Positions 1 through 7,988 are shown, numbered from the stretch's first letter. The stretch: DNA of 64,000 bases from Streptomyces atriruber (GCF_001418325.1 NZ_LIPN01000128.1:16105-80104), one strand, 5' to 3'. The notes: generated by a model from the letters alone, not told the origin. Numbers and translations are program-made.

Positions 1-2
1 CG

Positions 3-281
3 CACAAGGTCGCCTCGCGGCAGATGCGCCGCTTCGGATGCGTGCTCTCGTTCACGCTGCCGACGCGCGCGCGTGCCGAGCGTTTCCTCGAAGCACTGCG
101 TCTGGTCGACGACGCGACCAGCTTCGGCGGCGTGCGGTCGACGGCCGAGCGCCGCGGACGCTGGGGTGGCGACGCCGTTCCGGAGGGCTTCATCCGCTTC
201 TCCGCGGGCGCCGAGGACCCCGACGACCTCGTGGCGGACGTGCTGCGTGCGCTGGACGAGGCGTCCGTTTCCGCCGACTGA
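3..281 (+). CDS. Cys/Met-metabolism PLP enzyme, C-terminal fragment
   Basis: The reading frame is already open at the window edge and codes for about 92 residues up to the TGA at 279-281. The residues match the C-terminal end of cystathionine gamma-lyase/gamma-synthase type enzymes: a small domain ending in a Ser-rich 'SFGGVRST' segment (the usual place of the 'SLGGVES' motif) followed by 'EGFIRFSAGAEDPDDLVADVLRAL', split here as EGFIRFSAGAED and DLVADVLRAL. These enzymes use pyridoxal phosphate to cleave or form cystathionine in transsulfuration. The catalytic lysine and most of the protein lie outside the window, so lyase versus synthase cannot be decided. A strong hairpin follows at 324-362. 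Confidence 0.8.
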   Translation, partial: HKVASRQMRRFGCVLSFTLPTRARAERFLEALRLVDDATSFGGVRSTAERRGRWGGDAVPEGFIRFSAGAEDPDDLVADVLRALDEASVSAD

Positions 282-323
282 CCGGCCCAGGGCCGTCGCT
301 CCGACGCCCCGGCTACGCACAAC

Positions 324-362
324 GAACGGTCCGAGCCTCCCCCCTCGTGGCTCGGACCGTTC
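324..362. terminator. Intrinsic-type terminator hairpin
   Basis: Perfect 14-bp inverted repeat GAACGGTCCGAGCC / GGCTCGGACCGTTC with an 11-nt loop, 42 nt after the stop of the PLP enzyme. There is no U tract, as is usual in Streptomyces. It separates this gene from the co-directed LysR gene. Confidence 0.8.
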
Positions 363-399
363 CGGTTCTGCGCGCGAAGAACCGCGCGAACAAGGCTAG

Positions 400-458
400 T
401 TGACTCTGTGTCAGTGTCCAATCACAGTAGCGACAGAAAGCTATCGACATATTTATAG
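400..458 (+). promoter_or_regulatory. Probable promoter/operator of the LysR gene
   Basis: An AT-rich island compared with its surroundings. TTGACT (400-405) followed 18 nt later by ACAGTA (424-429) could be a weak vegetative promoter. CTAT (441-444) and ATAG (455-458) form a short interrupted dyad with ten bases between them, of the kind bound by LysR-type regulators, 40 nt before the LysR start. Autoregulation is the likely use. Assignments are by eye only. Confidence 0.35.
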
Positions 459-498
459 TTGGGCGCGCCCTGAGGACACGAAGGGGAGGCACGTCGCC

Positions 499-1404
499 AT
501 GGATCTGGCCCTGCTGCGCACCTTCGTGACGGTGCACCGGGCCGGCTCCTTCACGCGCGCGGCAGCTCTGCTGGGCCTGTCACAACCCGCCGTCACCTCC
601 CAGATCCGCACGCTGGAGCGGCAGTTGGGCCGCCCCCTCTTCCTGCGTCAGGCCCGCGGGGTGACCCCCACGACCATCGGCGACGAGCTAGCGCACAAGG
701 CCGCACCCCATCTGGACGCCCTGGTGGAGATCGCCGAGACCGGACTCGAAGAGGACTCGTCGGTGCGCACCCTCCACCTCGCGGGACCGCCGGAGTTCAT
801 CGCGGAGCGCGCACTGCCCGCACTGACCGCACTGACCGGCCAGGACGGCCACAGCCACGCCCTGCGCGCCTCGTTCGGCACCGCCGAGGAGACGCTGGAA
901 GGCCTCGCCGCAGGCCACCACGACCTGGCGATCACCACGGCCAGGCCACGCGGCCCGCTGCTCACCGCGACACCGCTCTGCGACGAGGAGCACGTCCTGG
1001 TCGCGGGGGAGCGCTGGGCGGCCCGCGTCGAGGCCGCCAGGCTGCGTCACCGGGCAGCCCTGCCCTTCGAGAACCTGCCGGTGGTCGAGGTCCACGAATC
1101 GCTGCCGTTCGTCTCCCGCTACTGGGCCGCCGTCTTCGACGCCCGCCCCACGGCGTCGGGCGCCGTCATCGTGCCGGATCTGCGCGCCGTCCTCGCCTGT
1201 GCGACCGCGGGCGCCGGGCTCGCCGTCCTGCCCCGCTACCTGTGCGCCCCGGCCCTGGAGCGCGGCGACATCGTGGCTCTGCTCGATCCCCCGGTGCCCC
1301 CTCTGCGTACGTACTTCCTGGCAGTGCGCACCGGGACACTCGCCATGCCGCACATTGCGCGGGCGCACGAGTGGCTGCTGCGCGCTGCGGTCGACTGGGC
1401 TTGA
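499..1404 (+). CDS. LysR-family transcriptional regulator
   Basis: 301-residue LysR-type regulator. The N-terminal winged helix-turn-helix is clear (residues 1-60: LLRTFVTVHRAGSFTRAAA, then LSQPAVTSQIRTLERQLG), followed by a periplasmic-binding-protein-like effector domain containing the typical late segment ACATAGAGLAVLPRYLC. The ATG at 499 is chosen because GGGGAGG lies just upstream and the HTH begins there; longer starts from TTG at 400 would place AT-rich promoter-like DNA inside the gene. It is not divergent from any gene, so the target cannot be inferred from position; it may act on itself or on the neighbouring PLP-enzyme region. No effector can be named. Confidence 0.9.
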   Translation: MDLALLRTFVTVHRAGSFTRAAALLGLSQPAVTSQIRTLERQLGRPLFLRQARGVTPTTIGDELAHKAAPHLDALVEIAETGLEEDSSVRTLHLAGPPEFIAERALPALTALTGQDGHSHALRASFGTAEETLEGLAAGHHDLAITTARPRGPLLTATPLCDEEHVLVAGERWAARVEAARLRHRAALPFENLPVVEVHESLPFVSRYWAAVFDARPTASGAVIVPDLRAVLACATAGAGLAVLPRYLCAPALERGDIVALLDPPVPPLRTYFLAVRTGTLAMPHIARAHEWLLRAAVDWA

Positions 1405-1428
1405 TGGGGGCCGCGACTGGTTCACGAT

Positions 1429-1442
1429 GTTTCACGTGGAAC
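1429..1442. other. parS-like site, one mismatch
   Basis: GTTTCACGTGGAAC, one base different from the palindromic parS consensus GTTTCACGTGAAAC. It lies in the 59-bp gap between the LysR and NUDIX genes, about 45 kb from parAB. Weaker ParB binding than at perfect sites is expected. Confidence 0.6.
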
Positions 1443-1463
1443 AGTCCGGGCCACATTTCCCCC

Positions 1464-1946
1464 ATGACCGTCCGACCCGTGGTCAAGCGCACCGCACGCG
1501 CCGTCCTGCTGGACGGAGACGACCTGATCCTGATCAAGCGCACCAAGCCGGGCGTGGATCCGTACTGGATCACTCCCGGAGGCGGCGTGGAGGCAGAGGA
1601 CGACTCTGTCGTCGACGCGCTTCATCGTGAGGTCCACGAAGAACTCGGCGCCAAGATCACCGATGTCGTGCCCTGCTTCGTCGACACCGTCGAGCACATC
1701 GGCGAGGACGGCGGCGCGACGGGCGTGAAGGTGCAGCACTTCTTCGTCTGCCGCCTGGAGTCCATGGACACCGGCCTGCGACACGGCCCCGAGATCGAGG
1801 AGCCGTGCGGCGAGTACGAGATCGTGCACGTGCCCTTCACGAGGGTCGGCATCGCCTCGGTCCATCTCGTACCGCTGTCCCTGCGGCACTATCTGGACGG
1901 CAACATCGAAGGCGTGCGCGCGATGCACGCACCGGACCTGGGTTAG
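1464..1946 (+). CDS. NUDIX hydrolase
   Basis: 160-residue NUDIX-fold hydrolase. The Nudix box reads GGGVEAEDDSVVDALHREVH then EELGA at about residues 36-60; the REVHEELG core with its metal-binding glutamates is intact, while the first conserved Glu of the box is replaced by Asp, a conservative change. Enzymes of this family cleave nucleoside diphosphates linked to another moiety, such as oxidised dNTPs, ADP-ribose or NADH; the substrate is not readable from sequence. The ATG at 1464 lies directly before VVKRTARAVLL, the usual first strand. No good ribosome binding site is visible, so translation may be leaderless or coupled. A parS-like site sits immediately upstream. Confidence 0.85.
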   Translation: MTVRPVVKRTARAVLLDGDDLILIKRTKPGVDPYWITPGGGVEAEDDSVVDALHREVHEELGAKITDVVPCFVDTVEHIGEDGGATGVKVQHFFVCRLESMDTGLRHGPEIEEPCGEYEIVHVPFTRVGIASVHLVPLSLRHYLDGNIEGVRAMHAPDLG

Positions 1947-1990
1947 CGCCGCCGCCCCGGGACGGGACTCGCATCGGGGTCAGGGGCCGG

Positions 1991-3397
1991 CTAGTCCGAC
2001 GTCACCAGTTCCTCGACGGAGTCGTGGCGGATCCGCCCCTCCGGTATGCCGATGTCCCTCAAGGCGTCCACGCCGTTGCGGATCATGCCGGGCGGTCCGG
2101 AGAGGTACGCGTCGTACTCGTTCCACGGGCCGTACTCGCGCACGGCGTCCGGCAGCTGGGCCCGCTGGTCGACGACCGGCCGCACGGCGAGCCAGGGGTG
2201 GGACTGCTGCAGGCGCAGCATCGTGTCGATGTCGTACAGATCGTGGTCGGTGCGCGCTCCGTAGAAGACCTCCACAGGGCGCCGTCTGCCGTGTTCCGCG
2301 ACGTCCTCGACGAGGGCCTTGATGGGTGCGATGCCCGTGCCGCCGCCCAGACAGAGCAGTCCGCTGTCGGTGGTGTGGTCGACGGTCATCGAACCGGTGG
2401 GCGGGCCGAGCCGCAGGACGTCACCGGGACGGGCGTGGTGCACCAGGGCGTTCGAGACCCAGCCGGCCGGCACCGCCCTGACGTGGAAGGACAGCAGACC
2501 GTCCGGGCGCGGGGCCGACGCGAAGGAGTAGTGCCGCCAGACGCGTGGCCACCACGGGGTCTCCAGGCTGGTGTACTGCCCCGCGAGGAAGGGGTACGGC
2601 TGGTCGGGCCGGACCGTGACGACAGCGATGTCAGGGGTCCGCAGATCGTGCGAGACGACCTCGGCGAACCACCAGGCCGGGGCGCGCAGCTCGTCCTCGG
2701 CGGCCGCGTCGATCATCACCTGGGAGATCGTGGTGTACGTCCGGACCCAGGCGGCCTCGGTCTCCTCGTCCCAGACCGCGCTCGCGTACCGGCTCAGCGC
2801 GCCGATCAGGCACTCGCCGACGGCCGGATAGTGCTCGGGCTGGGTGCCGTACTTCCGGTGTCCGCGCCCGAGGTTCTTCAGGTACGAGACGAGCACGTCG
2901 GTGTGGTCGATGTGCTCGGCCGCGGTCAGCAGCGCCTTGAGGATGCGGTCTCGCTGGGTGTCCATCGCCACGGGGAACAGGGCGCGGAGCTCGGGGTGGC
3001 GGGTGAAGAGCAGCGCGTAGAAGTACGAGGTCACCTTGTCGGCGACGGGCGTTATTTCGGCCATGGTGCGCTGCACCAGAAGGGCATCGGGGGAGGCCTT
3101 CTGCACCGGCTTCGCCTGCTGGGCGGATATCGGGGGCGCTGTGGACTGCGCCTGCGGAGGCACGGTCAGCTGCTCCGACGGAACCGCCGAGGCGGCGGGT
3201 ATTCGCCTGTCTTCCGGTTCGGCGGCGGGCGGTGTGAAGGCACCTGGACGGGCTTCACCGGCGGGCGGTGCGGAGGCGTCGGGCCGGCGCTGCTGCTCCC
3301 CGTCCTCCGGGCCCCTCGACGGCTTGCGCGGGGTGAACCAGCCGCCTCCGTCGCCGGAAGTGCTGTCGTCCGCCGACGTGGTGGTCGGAGCGTCCAT
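1991..3397 (-). CDS. Flavohemoglobin-like globin/FAD/NAD(P)H reductase with disordered N-terminus
   Basis: 468 residues from the ATG at 3397. After about 100 residues of Pro/Ala/Glu-rich disordered sequence comes a globin domain: the FYALLFTRHPELRALFP helix supplies the distal B10 Tyr, TQRDRIL the E7 Gln, and GRGHRKYG the proximal His. A ferredoxin-reductase-type module follows: FAD-binding WRHYSFASAP, NAD-binding GGGTGIAP, and the C-terminal LSGPPGM strand. In the family such proteins dioxygenate nitric oxide to nitrate or reduce haem iron. Classical Hmp proteins are about 400 residues and lack the long N-terminal tail. The ATG at 3418 is an alternative start, and the frame stays open to 3661. 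A GAGGCGAGG ribosome binding site favours 3397. Confidence 0.85.
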   Translation of the reverse strand: MDAPTTTSADDSTSGDGGGWFTPRKPSRGPEDGEQQRRPDASAPPAGEARPGAFTPPAAEPEDRRIPAASAVPSEQLTVPPQAQSTAPPISAQQAKPVQKASPDALLVQRTMAEITPVADKVTSYFYALLFTRHPELRALFPVAMDTQRDRILKALLTAAEHIDHTDVLVSYLKNLGRGHRKYGTQPEHYPAVGECLIGALSRYASAVWDEETEAAWVRTYTTISQVMIDAAAEDELRAPAWWFAEVVSHDLRTPDIAVVTVRPDQPYPFLAGQYTSLETPWWPRVWRHYSFASAPRPDGLLSFHVRAVPAGWVSNALVHHARPGDVLRLGPPTGSMTVDHTTDSGLLCLGGGTGIAPIKALVEDVAEHGRRRPVEVFYGARTDHDLYDIDTMLRLQQSHPWLAVRPVVDQRAQLPDAVREYGPWNEYDAYLSGPPGMIRNGVDALRDIGIPEGRIRHDSVEELVTSD

Positions 3398-3552
3398 GCT
3401 GTGCCTCGCCTCGAACATCTCTCGGTCGGTCTGCGCACTCCCTGCCGGAAGCTGCCTGCTGTCCCCGCCCTGTGCCGTCCCCGCCTGCCCCTGTCCCTGC
3501 CCTGTCCTGTCCTGCTCTGCGTCCTTGCTTCTGTCTCGATGGCCGATATGGC

Positions 3553-3612
3553 CACATTGAACCTCGACCTCGGACCCTACGGACAAGTAGGTCGAGAATG
3601 TGACATTGACCG
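3553..3612. promoter_or_regulatory. Inverted and direct repeats upstream of the flavohemoglobin gene
   Basis: Part of the 449-bp gene-free stretch 3398-3846. CTCGACCT (3563-3570) is mirrored by AGGTCGAG (3589-3596), and CACATT (3553-3558) by AATGTG (3597-3602), giving a long interrupted dyad. ACATTGAACC and ACATTGACC also form a direct repeat. This is a plausible operator for the leftward flavohemoglobin gene, about 160-200 bp from its start. I see no known NsrR-type motif. The rest of the stretch shows only a hairpin at 3747-3775. Confidence 0.35.
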
Positions 3613-3746
3613 CAGCCACCTCATCGCAGCATCCCATTCCCCGCCGCCGCGTCGGCCGCATAACAGGAAGTACGGGTTCTTGATCTCTATGCCCCGTTAA
3701 GCTTCATTCACCTGCGCGCCGCGCCCCGGAGTGTGAAGAGACCCAC

Positions 3747-3775
3747 CCGGTACGGACCTTGATCGACCATACCGG
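3747..3775 (-). terminator. Possible terminator of the HAD gene
   Basis: Read on the minus strand, CCGGTATGG and CCGTACCGG form a 9-bp stem with one G-U pair and an 11-nt loop, about 72 nt after the stop of the HAD phosphatase. No U tract. Moderate support only. Confidence 0.4.
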
Positions 3776-3846
3776 CAGCCGCCAGACGCACAAGTCCCTC
3801 TCTCCTTCGCCTTGAATTCCAGGGGCCCGGCTACCAATTGCCTCAA

Positions 3847-4479
3847 TTACCGGTCGTGCCGGACCAATTCGTACGCCTTACGCAGATCACGCCCGACATA
3901 GGAGTGGGTGGCCAGGCTCACCAGCCGTTGATCCGCATTGATCGCCACGGAAACAGGCACGGCGCCGAACAACTCGAGGTCGGAAAGCGAGTCACCGTAC
4001 GCGACGCAATCGCTCCTGCCCAACCCGAACTCTTCACAGAGCCGGTCCGTGATCTTCACCTTGGCCGCCGCGTTGAGGATGCCTGCGGGATCGACGGGCT
4101 CGGTGAAGGGCACGGCGGGGAACAGCGACCCGTGCGCGGCATGCGCGCCCCATCCGACGAGCCGCTCCACGAAGAACGACGGCGAGAGTGACACCACCGC
4201 GCAGTAGTCACCGCCCTCGCGGATCTCGGCCCAGGTCTCCTGGATGCCGTCGAGCCAGGGGGCGCCCTCGAAGGCCGCCGCCACTTGTGTCTCCGTGAGC
4301 TCCGCCCACAGGGCGTGCACCCGCTCCGCGTACTCGGGTGAGCCGAGGTGCCCGGCGACGAAGTCCCGCTCGAGTTCGGCGATCTCCGCGTCCAGACCGA
4401 GTTGCCGGGAGATCTCCACCGGGGCCGCCGTGCCGTGCAGCAGCGTCCCGTCCAGATCGAAGAGGTGTAGGCGTGCCAT
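3847..4479 (-). CDS. HAD-superfamily phosphatase (SerB-like)
   Basis: 210 residues. The nucleophile motif FDLDGTLLHG begins at residue 5, and the C-terminal YGDSLSDLELF supplies the metal-binding Asp residues, as in HAD class IB phosphatases related to phosphoserine phosphatase. A helical cap lies between them (residues about 20-85). The protein should hydrolyse a small phosphomonoester in the cytoplasm; the substrate is unknown. The ATG at 4479 starts one strand before the catalytic Asp, which fits the family; upstream in-frame sequence runs through a parS site and is unlikely to be coding. The gene is divergent from the GNAT gene at 4647. Confidence 0.85.
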   Translation of the reverse strand: MARLHLFDLDGTLLHGTAAPVEISRQLGLDAEIAELERDFVAGHLGSPEYAERVHALWAELTETQVAAAFEGAPWLDGIQETWAEIREGGDYCAVVSLSPSFFVERLVGWGAHAAHGSLFPAVPFTEPVDPAGILNAAAKVKITDRLCEEFGLGRSDCVAYGDSLSDLELFGAVPVSVAINADQRLVSLATHSYVGRDLRKAYELVRHDR

Positions 4480-4546
4480 GTCCGCCGAGGCTAGTACCCG
4501 CGGCACTTCTGCCACCAGAAGCCCCCGTCTCCTCCCTCGGTGCCGT

Positions 4547-4560
4547 GTTTCACGTGAAAC
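4547..4560. other. parS site (perfect)
   Basis: GTTTCACGTGAAAC, the 14-bp ParB-binding palindrome, in the divergent gap between the HAD and tandem-GNAT genes. It is not part of a longer hairpin. Confidence 0.9.
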
Positions 4561-4646
4561 GAGCAGCTGAACCGTGGCCAAAAGCTACGTGCTTCTGCCC
4601 ACAAACGGGTGGACGCCGACGATGTACGTCAGACAGCCTGACCCGC

Positions 4647-5516
4647 GTGTCGACACCTTCCCTCTCCGCACCGCCCATCCGCCGACTGACCCCCCGCGAT
4701 CTGCAGGCCTGCGCCGATCTGTCCGAGGACCGGGGCTGGCCGCGTGAAGAACACAAGTGGGGCCTGCTGCTGTCGGCCGGAACGGGCTACGGCATCGACG
4801 CCCCTGACGGCAACGGCCTCATGGGCGCCTACGTAGTGACCCAGTACGGCCCTCATGAGCGCCCCGCCCTCGCGGCGATCGGCATGGTCCTCGTAGCCGA
4901 GCGGTACGCCCGCCAGGGCATCGGCCGTCGGCTGATGCAGTACGCCATCGAGGAGTCGGGCACTACCCCCCTGACCCTCCACGCGACCCCGAACGGGCGA
5001 CCGCTCTACGAGCAGCTCGGCTTCCAGGTGATCGGCCGGGCCGAGATGGTCAAGGGGCACTTCGCTCCGGTGGGCGCACTGCCCGATGTCGCCACCCGGC
5101 CGGCCACCGCGGAGGACCTGACCGCCATCCTCCGGCTCGACACCGAGGTCTTCGGCCAGGACCGCATGCATGTGATCACCCGACTCCCCGCCTTCACGGA
5201 CCAGCTGCGGGTCGCGGAGACCAACGGCAAGATCGTCGGCTACGCGGGCGCCTGGCCCAACATGGAGACGCATGTCGTGGGCCCGCTCGTCGCGCCGGAC
5301 ACCGAGACCGCGAAGGCCCTCATCGCCTCTCTCGGCGCCGGTACCGACCGACCGCTGCGCACCGACATCGACGTCCGGCACGAAGAGCTACTGGCGTGGG
5401 TGAAGGAGAACGGCCTCCAGTCCGTCGCCTTCAACTCCGTGATGGCGTACGGAACGCCGGAGCTTCCGGGTGACTGGTCCCGCCGTTTCGCCCCGCTGAC
5501 GGTCGCGGCGGGCTGA
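4647..5516 (+). CDS. Two-domain GNAT acetyltransferase
   Basis: 289 residues from the GTG at 4647. The N-terminal GNAT domain has the acetyl-CoA pyrophosphate loop in VAERYARQGIGRRLMQYAI (about residues 82-100) and the ending LYEQLGFQVIG. A second GNAT-like half follows from about residue 150 (TRPATAEDLTAILRLD to the C-terminus) without an obvious Q/RxxGxG loop, as in the YitH-like family with a C-terminal Acetyltransf_18-type domain. It probably acetylates an amine on a small molecule or protein; the substrate is unknown. No clear ribosome binding site is visible before the GTG. A bidirectional hairpin follows. Confidence 0.85.
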   Translation: MSTPSLSAPPIRRLTPRDLQACADLSEDRGWPREEHKWGLLLSAGTGYGIDAPDGNGLMGAYVVTQYGPHERPALAAIGMVLVAERYARQGIGRRLMQYAIEESGTTPLTLHATPNGRPLYEQLGFQVIGRAEMVKGHFAPVGALPDVATRPATAEDLTAILRLDTEVFGQDRMHVITRLPAFTDQLRVAETNGKIVGYAGAWPNMETHVVGPLVAPDTETAKALIASLGAGTDRPLRTDIDVRHEELLAWVKENGLQSVAFNSVMAYGTPELPGDWSRRFAPLTVAAG

Positions 5517-5539
5517 TCCGGTAGTCGCCGCATCGCAGA

Positions 5540-5575
5540 AAGGCCCGCCCCCCGTAATCTCCGGGAGCGGGCCTT
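5540..5575. terminator. Bidirectional terminator hairpin
   Basis: AAGGCCCGC (5540-5548) pairs with GCGGGCCTT (5567-5575), with a further CCCG/CGGG inside a small internal loop. It lies between convergent genes (GNAT from the left, HbpS-like from the right), so it probably serves both. Confidence 0.75.
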
Positions 5576-5594
5576 CTCGTACGCCTCGGACCTG

Positions 5595-6023
5595 CTACGC
5601 GAGGGCCTCGACAGCCGCCGTCGCGAAGCCGTGGTCCTGCTCGGGGGCTCCGCCGCCGACACCGACCGCACCGATCAGACGGCCGTCACGGTGGACCGGA
5701 ACCCCGCCCGCGATGAAGAGCAGGGGGCGGTCGAGGGCGGTGGGCAGCGTGTGGAAGAGGCCGCCGGGCTGGACCGCGTCGACGAGGTCGGCGGTCGGGG
5801 CGTTCAGCTGGAGGGCGGTGTACGCCTTGCGGGTGCTGGTCTCACCGGAGATCAGGACGGCGCGGTCGTCGCGCCGGAAGGCGAGGAGATGACCACCGGC
5901 GTCCAGGACGGTGACGCTGACCGTGACTCCGGCTTCCTCGGCGGCGCGACGGGCCGCGGAGACGAGGGCCTCGGCATCCCCGATGGTCAGCGGGGCGACG
6001 GCGGTGGGGGTGGTGGTGCTCAT
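5595..6023 (-). CDS. HbpS/GlcG-like haem-degrading family protein
   Basis: 142 residues matching the GlcG/HbpS family (often called haem-degrading domain). Family hallmarks are the opening LTIGDAEALVSAARRAAEEA helix, VTVLDAGGHLLAFRRDD, and the ending GGVPVHRDGRLIGAVGVGG. The Streptomyces paralogue HbpS is an extracellular redox/haem sensor for SenS-SenR, but this copy has no signal peptide or two-component neighbours and probably stays in the cytoplasm. The start ATG has an AAGGAG ribosome binding site. It lies 83 bp after the co-directed MFS gene and may be co-transcribed with it. Confidence 0.8.
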   Translation of the reverse strand: MSTTTPTAVAPLTIGDAEALVSAARRAAEEAGVTVSVTVLDAGGHLLAFRRDDRAVLISGETSTRKAYTALQLNAPTADLVDAVQPGGLFHTLPTALDRPLLFIAGGVPVHRDGRLIGAVGVGGGAPEQDHGFATAAVEALA

Positions 6024-6066
6024 GAGGGGTTTCTCCTTGCGGGGCAGTGCTTGGGGGTACAGAGGG

Positions 6067-6132
6067 GTCAGTGGTGGACGGGCATCCGCTGCTTCTACGG
6101 GGTCCGTCAGTGGTGGACGGGCGTCCGCTGCT
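6067..6132. repeat. Tandem duplication (39-bp period) at the end of the MFS gene
   Basis: A 27-bp segment at 6067-6093 recurs at 6106-6132 with one mismatch, an offset of exactly 39 bp (13 codons). The 6106-6132 copy codes for the last residues of the MFS protein (QRTPVHH and stop); the other copy lies just beyond the stop and would read QRMPVHH and stop in the same frame. Confidence 0.85.
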
Positions 6133-7315
6133 CGACGGGGGCCGCGCTCGCCACGATCGGGCTGGGGGCTCCGGAGCGACGCTCCAGGGCGGCCGAGACG
6201 AAGGCCAGGACGAGGGCGGAAGCGGCGAGGACCGCGCCGACCCAGTTGGGGGCGGTGTAGCCGAGCCCGGCGGAGATGACGAGCCCTCCGAGCCAGGCAG
6301 ACAGTGCGTTGCCCAGGTTGAAGGCGCCGATGTTGACCGCGGAGGCAAGCGTCGGGGCGCCCGAGGCGTGGTCCAGGACACGCTTCTGCAGTGGCGGCAC
6401 GGTCGCGAAGCCCAGCGCACCGATCAGCAGCACGGTCACGGCGGCCGCGACCTTGTTGTGCGCGGTGAGGGTGAACAGGCCGAGCACCAGGGCGAGGGAG
6501 CCGAGCGTGACGTACAGCATCGGCATCAGCGCGCGGTCCGCGAACCGGCCCGCGACGAGGTTGCCGCCGACCATGCCGATGCCGAAGAGGACGAGCAGCC
6601 AGGTGACGGAGGAGTCCGCGTAACCGGCGACGTCCGTCATCATCGGCGTGATGTAGGTGATGGCCGCGAAGACGCCGCCGAAGCCGAGGACCGTCATCGC
6701 CATGGCGAGCAGCACCTGTACGTTCCGGAAGGCACCGATCTCGTCGCGCAGCCGCACGCCTTCGGGCTTGGGCAGGTCCGGCACGAGCTTGGCGATGCCG
6801 AACAGGCCGACCACGCCGAGCACGGCGACGATCACGAAGGTGATCCGCCAGCCGATGGCCTGGCCCACCAGCGTGCCGAGCGGAACGCCGATCACATTGG
6901 CGACCGTGAGGCCGGAGAACATCATGGCGATCGCCCCGGCCTTCTTCTCGGGAGCGACCAGCTCGGCCGCGACGACCGAGCCGATGCCGAAGAAGGCGCC
7001 GTGCGCGAGGGAGGCGACGACACGGCCGGCCAGCATCACGCCGAAGACCGGAGCCACGGCGGAGAGCAGGTTGCCGACGACGAAGAGGCCCATCAGCAGC
7101 ATCAGCATCCGCTTGCGCGGGATGCGGGTGCCGAGCGCGGTCATCAGCGGGGCGCCGAGCACGACGCCGAGGGCGTAGCCGGTCACGAGGAAGCCGGCCG
7201 TCGGGATGGAGACACCGAAGTCACCCGCGACCTCGGGAAGCAGCCCCATGATCACGAATTCGGTGGTTCCGATTCCGAAAGCCCCGATCGCGAGGGCCAG
7301 AAGCGCGAGAGGCAT
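6107..7315 (-). CDS. MFS transporter, AraJ/Bcr-type drug exporter
   Basis: 402 residues with about twelve hydrophobic helices and the major-facilitator signature between helices 2 and 3 (TALGTRIPRKRMLML). The opening LALLALAIGAFGIGTTEFVI (residues 3-22) is characteristic of the DHA1 AraJ/YdhP-like exporters, proton-driven efflux of small molecules across the cytoplasmic membrane. The ATG at 7315 is chosen for its GGAAGG ribosome binding site and because it directly precedes helix 1. Divergent from a MarR regulator with shared TTGCA half-sites between them, which implies MarR control of export. The 3' end carries a 39-bp tandem duplication. Confidence 0.9.
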   Translation of the reverse strand: MPLALLALAIGAFGIGTTEFVIMGLLPEVAGDFGVSIPTAGFLVTGYALGVVLGAPLMTALGTRIPRKRMLMLLMGLFVVGNLLSAVAPVFGVMLAGRVVASLAHGAFFGIGSVVAAELVAPEKKAGAIAMMFSGLTVANVIGVPLGTLVGQAIGWRITFVIVAVLGVVGLFGIAKLVPDLPKPEGVRLRDEIGAFRNVQVLLAMAMTVLGFGGVFAAITYITPMMTDVAGYADSSVTWLLVLFGIGMVGGNLVAGRFADRALMPMLYVTLGSLALVLGLFTLTAHNKVAAAVTVLLIGALGFATVPPLQKRVLDHASGAPTLASAVNIGAFNLGNALSAWLGGLVISAGLGYTAPNWVGAVLAASALVLAFVSAALERRSGAPSPIVASAAPVEQRTPVHH

Positions 7316-7333
7316 GGATCTACCTTCCAAACG

Positions 7334-7408
7334 ATTGCAGGTGCGCTTAACGTGCGTCCACAATAATTGCAGACGCGGGCTATATGCAAGCGCTGGATAT
7401 TGCACCGG
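7334..7408. promoter_or_regulatory. MarR operator region with repeated TTGCA/TGCAA half-sites
   Basis: The 140-bp gap between the divergent MFS and MarR genes has four half-sites: TTGCA at 7335 and 7367, TGCAA at 7385 and TTGCA at 7400. The last two form TGCAA-N10-TTGCA (7385-7404), a spacing usual for a MarR dimer; 7367 with 7385 gives TTGCA-N13-TGCAA. The MarR protein probably represses both genes from here. Confidence 0.55.
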
Positions 7409-7455
7409 GTGGACTACTCTGGGTGCAGCCGCTCCGGGACGGAGGAACAAGAGCC

Positions 7456-7914
7456 ATGACAGCGACAGACCCCGCACTCACCGCGCTCGCCCAAGGCTGG
7501 TGCGCCCTCTCTTTGCTCCACGGGAAGATCGAGGCACACGTAGAGCGCGCTCTCCAGGCCAAGCACGGCCTGAGCGTGCGGGAGTACAGCCTTCTGGACG
7601 TACTCAACCGCCAGCACGACGGCGAGGGCGGCCACCTCCAGATGAAGCAGGTCGCCGACGCCGTGGTACTGAGCCAGAGCGCGACCACACGCCTGGTGAC
7701 CCGGCTCGAGGAGCGCGGCCTGCTGGCCCGCTATCTGTGCCCCACCGACCGCCGAGGCATCTACACCGACGTCAGCGAGACCGGCGCGGCACTCCTCGCC
7801 GAAGCGCGCCCCACGAACGACACCGCCCTGCGCGAGGCGCTCGACGAGGCCGCGCTGAACCCGGAGCTCGCCCCCTTGGTCAATGCGGTCGAGACGCTGC
7901 GCGTAGCCGCGTAG
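7456..7914 (+). CDS. MarR-family transcriptional regulator
   Basis: 152 residues. The winged helix-turn-helix covers about residues 35-105: LSVREYSLLDVLNR, then LQMKQVADAVVLSQSATTRL as the recognition helix region, then the wing CPTDRRGIYTDVSETG. The start ATG at 7456 follows GGAGGA at 7441-7446. MarR proteins repress divergent efflux or oxidation genes and are released by phenolic ligands or oxidants; here the divergent MFS exporter is the obvious target. No Cys is placed like that of OhrR-type redox sensors, so a ligand-binding mode is more likely. Confidence 0.9.
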   Translation: MTATDPALTALAQGWCALSLLHGKIEAHVERALQAKHGLSVREYSLLDVLNRQHDGEGGHLQMKQVADAVVLSQSATTRLVTRLEERGLLARYLCPTDRRGIYTDVSETGAALLAEARPTNDTALREALDEAALNPELAPLVNAVETLRVAA

Positions 7915-7988
7915 ACCCGGAGTTACAGAGGCCCGGAGCCCGCGCAGGCCCATAGGCCGGGCCGAGGCCGCCGCATAGGCTGCGGTCC

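Noticed and set aside
1805..3700. Long plus-strand open frame of about 631 codons opposite the flavohemoglobin gene
   Set aside because: The minus strand has intact globin, FAD and NAD motifs; the plus frame has none.
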